Of a stretch of DNA of 5,219 nt, positions 1 to 5,219 are shown in pieces. This DNA comes from Chloroflexota bacterium. GTDB taxonomy: Bacteria > Chloroflexota > Dehalococcoidia > JACPPY01. Location: the NCBI GenBank assembly GCA_016189825.1, contig JACPRR010000145.1:1-5219 (forward strand), given 5' to 3'. Below the pieces are notes generated by a model. The model had not been told where the DNA came from and made no database searches. It saw only the letters and a list, made by a program, of their open reading frames with translations. A program made the position numbers and the translations under genes. Position 1 is the first letter of the stretch, and each line of letters begins with the position of its first letter.

Positions 1-762
1 ACCCTGAACCGTCCCGAAAAGATGAACGCCATGGGTGTGGCAATGCAGCGGGAGCTGGTGGCTGCCGTACTGGAGGCTGGCAAGGATGATGAGGTGAGGG
101 TCATCGTAATAAAGGGGGCAGGGCGCTGCTTTTCCGCAGGTTGGGACATAGAGCCCAGCTCGCCGGACCCGATCTTCGGCAAGTACACCATCATCCAGGA
201 CCTGGAACGCCTGCGGGAGAAAGAGAACCGGCTGCTGACCATTCGCGATGTGCTGAAACCAACCATCGCCCAGATACATGGCTACTGCCTTGCCGGGGCC
301 GCACACATCGCGGCCATGTGCGACATCGCCATCGTTGCCGAGGATGCGATAATCGGCGACAGGAGTGGACCCCAAGGGGCAGGTTTCATCACCCCGATGT
401 GGCTGTGGGCACTCGGGTCCAGGAAAGCCAGGGAGATGCGCTTCGCTATCGGCACCACCCTCAGCGGCGTAGAGGCCGAAAGGCTCGGGTTTGCCAACAA
501 AGCTGTCCCTGCTGACAGGCTGGAGGCTGAGGTCAACGAGCTTGCGACCCGGATAGCTCAGACACCGCTGGACTTGCTGAAGCTGGACAAGATGCTGCTG
601 AACCGAGCAGAAGACCTCATGGGCTACCGCGCCATAGCCGAGTTGGGCAGCGACATCGATGTTATAGCCCGCGTGACGCCCGGCGCCAAGGCCTATCACG
701 ACCTGGTCAAGGAAAGGGGCCTGAAGCGCGCGCTCAAGGAGTGGCCCGAGGCATTGCCCTAG
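1..762 (+). CDS. Enoyl-CoA hydratase/isomerase (crotonase) family protein, 5'-truncated by window edge
   Basis: The reading frame is open from base 1, and its first residues, TLNRPEKMNAM, are the classic N-terminal crotonase motif. The true start therefore lies a short way left of the window, and the ATG at 22 is internal. 253 residues are present; the family usually has about 260. Counting from the Met at 22, FSAGWDI (37-43) and the segment HGYCLAGAAH (86-95) correspond to the two oxyanion-hole loops that bind the acyl-CoA thioester carbonyl. LSGVEAERLGFANKAVP (147-163) is the usual C-terminal family block. Family members hydrate, isomerise, hydrolyse or decarboxylate acyl-CoA esters in the cytoplasm. 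Glu138 aligns with the second catalytic Glu (Glu164 of rat hydratase). The place of the first (Glu144) falls in GDRSGPQG (112-119), where no Glu is seen. Hydratase activity is thus not assured; an isomerase, hydrolase or other crotonase reaction is possible. Family assignment is firm; substrate is unknown. Confidence 0.93.
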   Translation, partial: TLNRPEKMNAMGVAMQRELVAAVLEAGKDDEVRVIVIKGAGRCFSAGWDIEPSSPDPIFGKYTIIQDLERLREKENRLLTIRDVLKPTIAQIHGYCLAGAAHIAAMCDIAIVAEDAIIGDRSGPQGAGFITPMWLWALGSRKAREMRFAIGTTLSGVEAERLGFANKAVPADRLEAEVNELATRIAQTPLDLLKLDKMLLNRAEDLMGYRAIAELGSDIDVIARVTPGAKAYHDLVKERGLKRALKEWPEALP

Positions 763-773
763 GCAGCGAAGAC

Positions 774-779
774 AAGGAG
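774..779 (+). promoter_or_regulatory. Shine-Dalgarno AAGGAG with long spacing, upstream of the SDR gene
   Basis: AAGGAG lies 15 bases before the ATG at 795, longer than the usual 5-9. No better start exists closer to it: an in-frame TGA at 780-782 closes the frame upstream, and the protein beginning at 795 matches the normal SDR N-terminus. The start is therefore fixed by the protein, and the spacing is unusual. Translation may be weak or may depend on coupling to the gene ending at 762. Confidence 0.5.
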
Positions 780-794
780 TGAGACAAAAAGACG

Positions 795-1679
795 ATGGCG
801 AATAAGCTCGAAGGCAAAGTAACTGTCATAACCGGCGGCGGGCGGGGCATCGGGCGGGACATCGCCCTGATGTTTGCCAGCGAGGGCGCAAAAGTGGTGG
901 TCAACGATATCTACCGGGAGCCGGATGGCAGCAGCGCCGCCGACAACGTATGCAAAGAAATACGCCAGGCGGGAGGGGCCGCCGTGGCGACCTACCAGAA
1001 TGTGGCCACCATGGACGGCGGGGCAGGCATCATCAAGGGGGCTACAGACAACTTCGGCAGGATCGACGTCCTCATCAACAACGCGGGCAACTACGTGAAG
1101 AAGCCGATTCCCGAGATGACGGAAGCCATTTGGGACTCGATCATAGGTGTCCACCTCAAGGGCCATTTCGCCTGCACCATGGCGGCCTTGCCGCACATGA
1201 TGCGGCAAAAGAGCGGCAGGATCATCAACTTCTCTTCGCGCGGGGCTTTCACCAGCAGGAGCTCGGGTTCGGCGGGGGCGGGCAATCTGGCCTACTCAGT
1301 AGCGAAGGCGGGGATACTGTCGTTCACCACGAAGCTTGCCGATGAAATGGCCCCGTACAACATAACCGTGAACTGCATACTGCCCAGTGCGACGACTCAG
1401 CTCTTCCCGGGCGACCTGAACAAGCGCAGCACGAGCGACGGAATGCCCAGGTCCAGCCAGAAGGCGGGACCGGATTTCGTGGCCCCCATGATCGCCTATC
1501 TGGCATCAGACAACGCTCAGAAGATAACTGGCCGCTACATATATGCCTCTGCCGGCGACATCGTCCTTTACACCCACCCCTTGAAGCTTGCACAGACAAA
1601 CGTGTTCATCAGGAAACAGGGCAAGTGGACCATGGATGAGCTTGATGAGGTCGTTCCGCCGCTGCTTGGAGTGGGTTGA
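795..1679 (+). CDS. Short-chain dehydrogenase/reductase, MFE-2-like (3R)-hydroxyacyl-CoA dehydrogenase type
   Basis: A 294-residue SDR; classical members have about 250. The N-terminal Rossmann fold carries TGGGRGIG (13-20), the cofactor glycine motif, and Asp38 at the end of the second strand, which favours NAD(H) over NADP(H). NNAG is at 95-98. Ser148 in INFSS, Tyr167 and Lys171 (YSVAK) form the catalytic set. The Ser-Tyr distance is 19 residues where 13 is typical, so about six residues (a Ser/Gly/Ala-rich stretch near 153-163) are inserted. The position normally Asn in the VNLKG motif is His120 (VHLKG), as in the dehydrogenase domains of peroxisomal MFE-2/Fox2. The tail beyond residue 250 is longer than in classical SDRs, also recalling MFE-2. 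The likely role is NAD-dependent oxidation of a 3-hydroxyacyl-CoA (or the reverse) in the cytoplasm, consistent with the adjacent crotonase 32 bases upstream and CoA-transferase 38 bases downstream. The substrate is inferred; the SDR family call is firm. Confidence 0.93.
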   Translation: MANKLEGKVTVITGGGRGIGRDIALMFASEGAKVVVNDIYREPDGSSAADNVCKEIRQAGGAAVATYQNVATMDGGAGIIKGATDNFGRIDVLINNAGNYVKKPIPEMTEAIWDSIIGVHLKGHFACTMAALPHMMRQKSGRIINFSSRGAFTSRSSGSAGAGNLAYSVAKAGILSFTTKLADEMAPYNITVNCILPSATTQLFPGDLNKRSTSDGMPRSSQKAGPDFVAPMIAYLASDNAQKITGRYIYASAGDIVLYTHPLKLAQTNVFIRKQGKWTMDELDEVVPPLLGVG

Positions 1680-1704
1680 CCAGGTGGCCGCCGCTGTAAC
1701 AAGC

Positions 1705-1710
1705 AAGGAG
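1705..1710 (+). promoter_or_regulatory. Shine-Dalgarno AAGGAG fixing the TTG start of the CoA-transferase
   Basis: A strong AAGGAG ends seven bases before the TTG at 1718. No ATG or GTG is found at a comparable distance, and the protein from this TTG reads directly into the conserved CoA-transferase N-terminus (PLDGIRIVEL). This supports TTG as the true initiation codon. Confidence 0.75.
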
Positions 1711-1717
1711 TCGAACG

Positions 1718-2935
1718 TTGCCGAAACCACCGCTTGACGGCATCCGGATAGTCGAGCTTACCGGCTTCCATGCCGGGCCGCTTTGCGTCGAAATGCTAGC
1801 TGAGGCCGGGGCCGAGGTCATCAAGATCGAGGGATTGCCGGGTGGCGATCCGATACGGGGCGCAAGCAGTCTCATAGTCAAGAGCCGGCCCCCAGACGCC
1901 CACAATTGGAGCCATGAGTACTACAATCGCAACAAGAAGTCGGTTGCCATCAGGCTCGAAGACGGACGAGCGAAGGAAATAGTCTACAGGCTCATCGAGA
2001 AAGCGGACATATTCATCTCAAACCTGCGCATGGTCTCTCTTGAGAAGAAAGGATTGGACTACGACTCGGTGGCCCGGGTTAATCCCCGTATCATCTACGC
2101 CCACGGGTCTGGCTTTGGGGCGAAGGGCCCTGATGTAAGCCGCCCTGCGCTTGACCTGCTCGGCCAGGCGAGGGGCGGGCTGCTGAACCTCGCCGGCGAT
2201 CCCGAAGGGATTGGAATGGCGGGCGGAAACAACCCGTGCGACAAGACGACGGCGCTGTTCTTGCTCTACGGCGTAATGCTGGCGCTGTGGGACAGGGAGC
2301 GGACGGGACGGGGACAGAAGATCGAGACCTCTCTCCTGGCTGCCGGCGTCTACCTGTCCGGCACAGAGCTGTCATACTACTTGGGCACAAAGGAAGTCTC
2401 GCCCGTGACCAGGCGCAAGAATGTGGGAAACCCCTTGCGGAACACCTACAAGACGCGCGATGGCCGGTGGCTGGTCTTCGCCATGGTCCAGGGAGACCGC
2501 TACTGGCCTGAGTTCAGCAAGGCTCTGGGCATCGAGCACCTGCGCAACGACCCCCGGTTTGACACGATGGTATCCCGCGCCAAGAACAGGGCCGAACTGA
2601 TTCCCCTGCTGGAGCAGGTATTCGCTTCAAGGACGAAGGACGAATGGGTGCAGGTCCTCTCCAAACATGACCTGATGTGGTCGGTGGTCCAGACCTCCCC
2701 CGAGGTGGCCGAGGACCCCCAGGTCCGGGAAAACGAATACCTGGCCGATTGTCGTCTCCAGGATGGCAGCACGACCAGAGGGATTGGAACGCTGGTGAAG
2801 CTAAGCAACAGCCCCTTGACCATCAGAGAACCGGCGCCTGAGCTGGGACAGCATACCGAGCAGGTCCTGCTGGAGGTTGCCGGCTATAGCTGGGAAGAGC
2901 TTGGCGCTTACAAGCACGCAGGCACTATAATGTGA
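1718..2935 (+). CDS. Class III CoA-transferase (CaiB/BaiF family)
   Basis: This 405-residue protein starts at TTG and has the usual length for formyl-CoA transferase-like enzymes (about 380-430). These transfer CoA from an acyl-CoA donor to a free acid through an aspartyl-CoA thioester/anhydride intermediate, usually as interlocked cytoplasmic dimers. The N-terminus has PLDGIRIVELTGFHAGP (5-21) and AEAGAEVIKIE (28-38). NRNKKSVAIRL (70-80) is the conserved nucleotide-binding region. Asp146 in SRPALDLLGQARGGLL (141-156) is the expected catalytic aspartate. DKTTALFLLYGVMLAL (175-190) followed by RTGRGQKIETSLL (195-207) is the second family signature. The C-terminus ends with the normal PELGQHTEQVLLEVAGY block (374-390), so the gene looks intact. 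It lies 38 bases after the SDR gene and 45 bases before the iron-sulfur dehydratase-like gene. In known anaerobic pathways (for example FldA with FldBC) such a transferase activates the 2-hydroxy acid for the dehydratase. That makes a supply role likely here, but donor and acceptor cannot be read from sequence. Confidence 0.95.
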   Translation: MPKPPLDGIRIVELTGFHAGPLCVEMLAEAGAEVIKIEGLPGGDPIRGASSLIVKSRPPDAHNWSHEYYNRNKKSVAIRLEDGRAKEIVYRLIEKADIFISNLRMVSLEKKGLDYDSVARVNPRIIYAHGSGFGAKGPDVSRPALDLLGQARGGLLNLAGDPEGIGMAGGNNPCDKTTALFLLYGVMLALWDRERTGRGQKIETSLLAAGVYLSGTELSYYLGTKEVSPVTRRKNVGNPLRNTYKTRDGRWLVFAMVQGDRYWPEFSKALGIEHLRNDPRFDTMVSRAKNRAELIPLLEQVFASRTKDEWVQVLSKHDLMWSVVQTSPEVAEDPQVRENEYLADCRLQDGSTTRGIGTLVKLSNSPLTIREPAPELGQHTEQVLLEVAGYSWEELGAYKHAGTIM

Positions 2936-2966
2936 AGGTTGACCGGGCATGACAGGGTCAAGCCCC

Positions 2967-2973
2967 AGAGGAG
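2967..2973 (+). promoter_or_regulatory. Shine-Dalgarno AGAGGAG selecting the ATG at 2981
   Basis: AGAGGAG ends seven bases before ATG 2981. The same frame stays open upstream to a TTG at 2939, but the only purine run there (GAAGG, 2934-2938) abuts that TTG directly and is too close to serve it. ATG 2981 is therefore preferred over the 14-residue longer form. Confidence 0.72.
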
Positions 2974-2980
2974 CATCGGA

Positions 2981-4279
2981 ATGAACGTTTTTGAGGCTGA
3001 GATCGCCAAGTACGAGCGGAGGCTGGCCAAGATCGAGCAGAGTCCCCGTCCCAACATGGTCAAGAGCAACAAGATATTCTACCAGGCCATGCTCGAGGAC
3101 AACCGAGAGCAGTTGGCCTGGTGGCGCCAGGGAAAACCCTTTGTGGTGGTGGGTGGAAGCGACCTATCAATACTGATGCGCTGCTTCGGGGACTTCCGCG
3201 TGTTGAACCTCGTCCGGATAGCCGATCGGATGGGGACGAAGAAGGCCGAGGCCGCGGTTGAAAAGCTGCGGGCGATGGGGCTTCCCGACTTCGTTTGTGA
3301 CCGTACTATCCTCTTTCTGCCTCTGGCCGCCATGGCAGGTGAAATACCGGAACCCAAGATTGTTGTCACCCGGACCGGCGGCTGCGAGGTAGTCAACAAC
3401 ACCACCAGGACCCTGGCGAAGACCATGGGCATTCCGTTGTTCACTATTGACGTTCCATTCGAGGACCCGCACCATCAGCACCTGCCATACGTCACGAAGC
3501 AGATGGAGAACCTCATCGCTTGGGTGGAGGCCAATCTGCCCGGCGCGAAATTCGACGAGAAGAAGCTTGTCGAGTGGCAAACGGCGGTGCGCCGGTACTG
3601 GGCTGCACTACACGACATTTACGAACTCAGGAAGCATGTCCCCTGCCCCGACCATCCCCGGGACGTGTTCCGTGAGCCGATGTTTCCCGGGCAGTTCCCG
3701 AATCCCTCCCTCATAATCGAGTATTACGAGAGATACCGCGATGAATTGCGGGAGAGGGTGGCAAAGAACTATTCCCCGGTAGGCGAAGAGAAGCTGCGCA
3801 TCGTGTGGGCCATCAGCGGCCCCTATGGCAGCGGCATGTGGGACTACCTGGCGCAGACCGGGGTCGCCATGCCCTACTTCCTCTTCGGGTCGAGCCGTGA
3901 CAACTTCGTCATGCCTCACTACGGGGACACCTCTGACTATGGCCGGGAGTTGAAGCCCTTGGAGGAGGAGGCCCGGAAGACGCTTTACAACTCCTGGGGC
4001 GGCGGCGGAGAAAGATGGATCAGGGACTCCGTGTTCGCCTGCCAGGAGTTCAAGGCCGATGGCCTGGTCCTGTTCGAGCAGACGGGATGCCAGCCTGTGC
4101 TGGGTCTCGGCCAGTTGCTTACGCAACGTCTGAAGGAACGGTACCCCATTCCGGTATGGTCAGTCGAAGGCAGACAATTGCTGGGGCGCAGTGAGGGAGT
4201 CGAAGCGGAATTCATGTCCGGCCTGGCTGCTTTCGTTAATCTTTGCCACGAACGCAAGAAAGTCCGGCAGGCAGCTTGA
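2981..4279 (+). CDS. 2-hydroxyacyl-CoA dehydratase / benzoyl-CoA reductase family iron-sulfur subunit (HgdB/FldB/BcrC-like)
   Basis: A 432-residue protein from ATG 2981 (446 if TTG 2939 were used); family subunits are about 370-440. It belongs to the oxygen-sensitive family whose subunits each hold a [4Fe-4S] cluster on three cysteines and, after ATP-driven one-electron activation, dehydrate 2-hydroxyacyl-CoA or reduce aromatic acyl-CoA. The three expected cysteines are present: Cys106 (LPDFVCDRT), Cys135 (TGGCEVVNN) and Cys370 (ADGLVLFEQTGCQP, 359-372). GIPLFTIDVPF (150-160) is the conserved IPxxxIDxP block, and KIVWAISGP-like text near 271-280 (KLRIVWAISG) opens the second alpha/beta domain. 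GGGGERWIRDS (340-350) holds the conserved Arg before the third cysteine. The C-terminus (around 392-420) lacks the usual closing Arg-rich TRIEAF motif, showing divergence. Further cysteines are at 68, 222, 354 and 422. Partner subunit and activator ATPase are absent from the window. Whether it is a dehydratase, an aromatic reductase subunit or another double-cubane-like reductase is open; the family is well supported. Confidence 0.88.
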   Translation: MNVFEAEIAKYERRLAKIEQSPRPNMVKSNKIFYQAMLEDNREQLAWWRQGKPFVVVGGSDLSILMRCFGDFRVLNLVRIADRMGTKKAEAAVEKLRAMGLPDFVCDRTILFLPLAAMAGEIPEPKIVVTRTGGCEVVNNTTRTLAKTMGIPLFTIDVPFEDPHHQHLPYVTKQMENLIAWVEANLPGAKFDEKKLVEWQTAVRRYWAALHDIYELRKHVPCPDHPRDVFREPMFPGQFPNPSLIIEYYERYRDELRERVAKNYSPVGEEKLRIVWAISGPYGSGMWDYLAQTGVAMPYFLFGSSRDNFVMPHYGDTSDYGRELKPLEEEARKTLYNSWGGGGERWIRDSVFACQEFKADGLVLFEQTGCQPVLGLGQLLTQRLKERYPIPVWSVEGRQLLGRSEGVEAEFMSGLAAFVNLCHERKKVRQAA

Positions 4280-4352
4280 ACTGGCGCCTGGCAAGAGATT
4301 ATTCCATCGTCCAACTGAGCCCTGCTGGGCCAACCCCCGGAGGATAGCTCCA
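4280..4352 (+). other. Intergenic gap before the CapA-like gene
   Basis: These 73 bases form the longest gap in the window. Only a weak inverted repeat is seen (GCCC-TGCT-GGGC near 4319-4330), with a four-base stem and no following T run, so no terminator is supported. The gap is therefore compatible with readthrough from the dehydratase-like gene, though an internal promoter cannot be excluded by eye. Confidence 0.4.
4339..4344 (+). promoter_or_regulatory. Shine-Dalgarno GGAGGA for the CapA-like gene
   Basis: GGAGGA lies eight bases before ATG 4353, an ideal distance. It supports this start for a gene whose 3' end is outside the window. Confidence 0.75.
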
Positions 4353-5219
4353 ATGGCCGGCGAAAACAAAGACGTGCTTACCCTTGTCGCCGTGGGCGAT
4401 GTCAGCCCCAACCGGGACGACCCGCCATCCCTGTTCCGCTTCTGCGGCAGCGTATTCCGTGAAGCCGGCATCGCCTTTGGGCAAATGGAAGCCCCGCTTT
4501 CCGACGGGGGACGTCCGATGTTCGTTCACGGCATCCCCCGCAAGCTGGCGGCGAAGAACATAAGGGCGGTAAACGAAGAAGGAGCTGGCTTTGACGTGAT
4601 GTCGTTCGCCTGCAACCACGCCATGGACTATGGCTGGGAGGCCTTCTACGACACGCTCGACGCCCTCAAGAAAAACAACATAGGGGTAGCCGGTGCGGGG
4701 AAGAATATCGAGGAAGCAAGGAAGCCGGTCATCCTGGAGCGAAACGGGACCAGGATCGGTTTCCTCGCCTACCTATCGATAGTCTACCCCGGCCTTGTGG
4801 CCCGCGCCGACGTGCCCGGCTGTGCGCCGCTGAGGGCATCTCACGCGCTACAGCAGATGCACATGTCTCCTGGCGTTCCCCCGCTGGTAATCACGGAACT
4901 CTTCCACGGAGACAGGCAAGCGATGGAGGAGGACATCGCCAGGCTCAGGCCCCAGGTGGATGTCCTGGTGGTATCGATGCACTGCGGCGTTACCAGCGTG
5001 CCGGCTACCATAGCGATGTATCAGAAAGAGGCCGCCTACGCCGCCATAGACTGCGGCGCGGACCTGGTGCTCCAGCACCATGCACATATCCTGAAAGGGG
5101 TAGAGGAATACAAGGGCAAGGCCATCTTTTACAGCCTGGGCAACTTCGCCCTGGAGCATCCCCTGGGCTTTCCCGGCCAGGTGCCCAGATGGGATGACTC
5201 GCACACGGAGTACGCGAGG
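4353..5219 (+). CDS. CapA family (PGA_cap) metallophosphoesterase-like protein, 3'-truncated by window edge
   Basis: An open frame of 289 codons runs from ATG 4353 off the right edge with no stop. The protein carries the CapA/PGA_cap signatures in order: LVAVGDV (11-17) with Asp16; FGQMEAPLS (42-50) with Glu46 in the usual NxE position; FDVMSFACNHAMDYG (80-94) with Asn88-His89, the metal-ligand motif; GVAGAGKNIEEARKP (111-125); RIGFLAYLS (134-142); VDVLVVSMHCG (202-212) with His210; GADLVLQHHAHILKG (235-249) with His242, His243 and His245; and AIFYSLGNF (257-265). This calcineurin-like phosphoesterase fold is named for CapA of poly-gamma-glutamate capsule synthesis, but most homologues have unknown substrates. 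The N-terminus (MAGENKDVLTL) shows no signal peptide or membrane anchor, unlike membrane-bound capsule CapA, so a cytoplasmic role is likelier. No capB/capC-like genes are visible. It follows the acyl-CoA genes on the same strand after 73 bases; a functional link is only inferred. Confidence 0.92.
   Translation, partial: MAGENKDVLTLVAVGDVSPNRDDPPSLFRFCGSVFREAGIAFGQMEAPLSDGGRPMFVHGIPRKLAAKNIRAVNEEGAGFDVMSFACNHAMDYGWEAFYDTLDALKKNNIGVAGAGKNIEEARKPVILERNGTRIGFLAYLSIVYPGLVARADVPGCAPLRASHALQQMHMSPGVPPLVITELFHGDRQAMEEDIARLRPQVDVLVVSMHCGVTSVPATIAMYQKEAAYAAIDCGADLVLQHHAHILKGVEEYKGKAIFYSLGNFALEHPLGFPGQVPRWDDSHTEYAR

Noticed and set aside
22..24. ATG at 22 as the true start of the crotonase gene
   Set aside because: The seven codons before it read TLNRPEK, the conserved family motif, so the gene continues left of the window.
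763..794. Promoter between the crotonase and SDR genes
   Set aside because: The gap is only 32 bases, and no paired -35/-10 elements could be seen; co-transcription is simpler.
759..1208. 149-codon open frame on the reverse strand opposite the SDR gene
   Set aside because: It lies wholly opposite conserved SDR coding sequence, its translation shows no recognisable motif, and such antisense frames are common in G+C-rich coding DNA.
3608..4126. 172-codon open frame on the reverse strand opposite the dehydratase-like gene
   Set aside because: It is antisense to a gene with conserved cysteine motifs and has no recognisable domain; composition explains it.
4319..4330. Inverted repeat GCCC/GGGC after the dehydratase-like gene as a terminator
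   Set aside because: The stem is only four base pairs and no T run follows; it is within chance expectation.
4848..5204. 118-codon reverse-strand open frame near the right edge
   Set aside because: It is opposite the metal-binding motifs of the CapA-like gene, which clearly code on the + strand.

Overview
The window (roughly 60% G+C by eye) holds five genes, all on the + strand, with gaps of only 32-73 bases. The first gene is cut by the left edge and the last by the right edge. Every gene is assigned from visible family motifs. No tRNA, rRNA, CRISPR array, insertion sequence or clear terminator was seen, and no gene-free stretch exceeds about 75 bases.

Layout: (1) 1-762, an enoyl-CoA hydratase/isomerase (crotonase) family protein. 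(2) 795-1679, a short-chain dehydrogenase/reductase resembling the (3R)-hydroxyacyl-CoA dehydrogenase domain of MFE-2 type multifunctional beta-oxidation enzymes. (3) 1718-2935, a class III (CaiB/BaiF) CoA-transferase with a TTG start. (4) 2981-4279, a subunit of the 2-hydroxyacyl-CoA dehydratase / benzoyl-CoA reductase (HgdB/FldB/BcrC-like) iron-sulfur family. (5) 4353 to the right edge, a CapA-family (PGA_cap) metallophosphoesterase-like protein.

The first four genes form a plausible operon for acyl-CoA chemistry. The CoA-transferase would load an acid onto CoA, the iron-sulfur protein would carry out a radical dehydration or reduction, and the crotonase and SDR would act on enoyl- or 3-hydroxyacyl-CoA intermediates. 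The order of steps and the substrate are inference. The iron-sulfur family normally works as a two-subunit enzyme with an ATP-dependent activator, and neither a second subunit nor an activator is in this window.

The oxygen-sensitive dehydratase/reductase family suggests an anaerobic bacterium. The G+C content, frequent AGG and ATA codons and the density of acyl-CoA genes would fit an uncultured Dehalococcoidia-like Chloroflexota or a syntrophic/sulfate-reducing anaerobe, but the taxonomy is a guess. The most notable points are a lone and divergent dehydratase subunit, a crotonase that seems to lack one of the two catalytic glutamates, an SDR with His in place of the usual Asn plus an insert before the catalytic Tyr, and a CapA-like gene directly downstream of the acyl-CoA genes.
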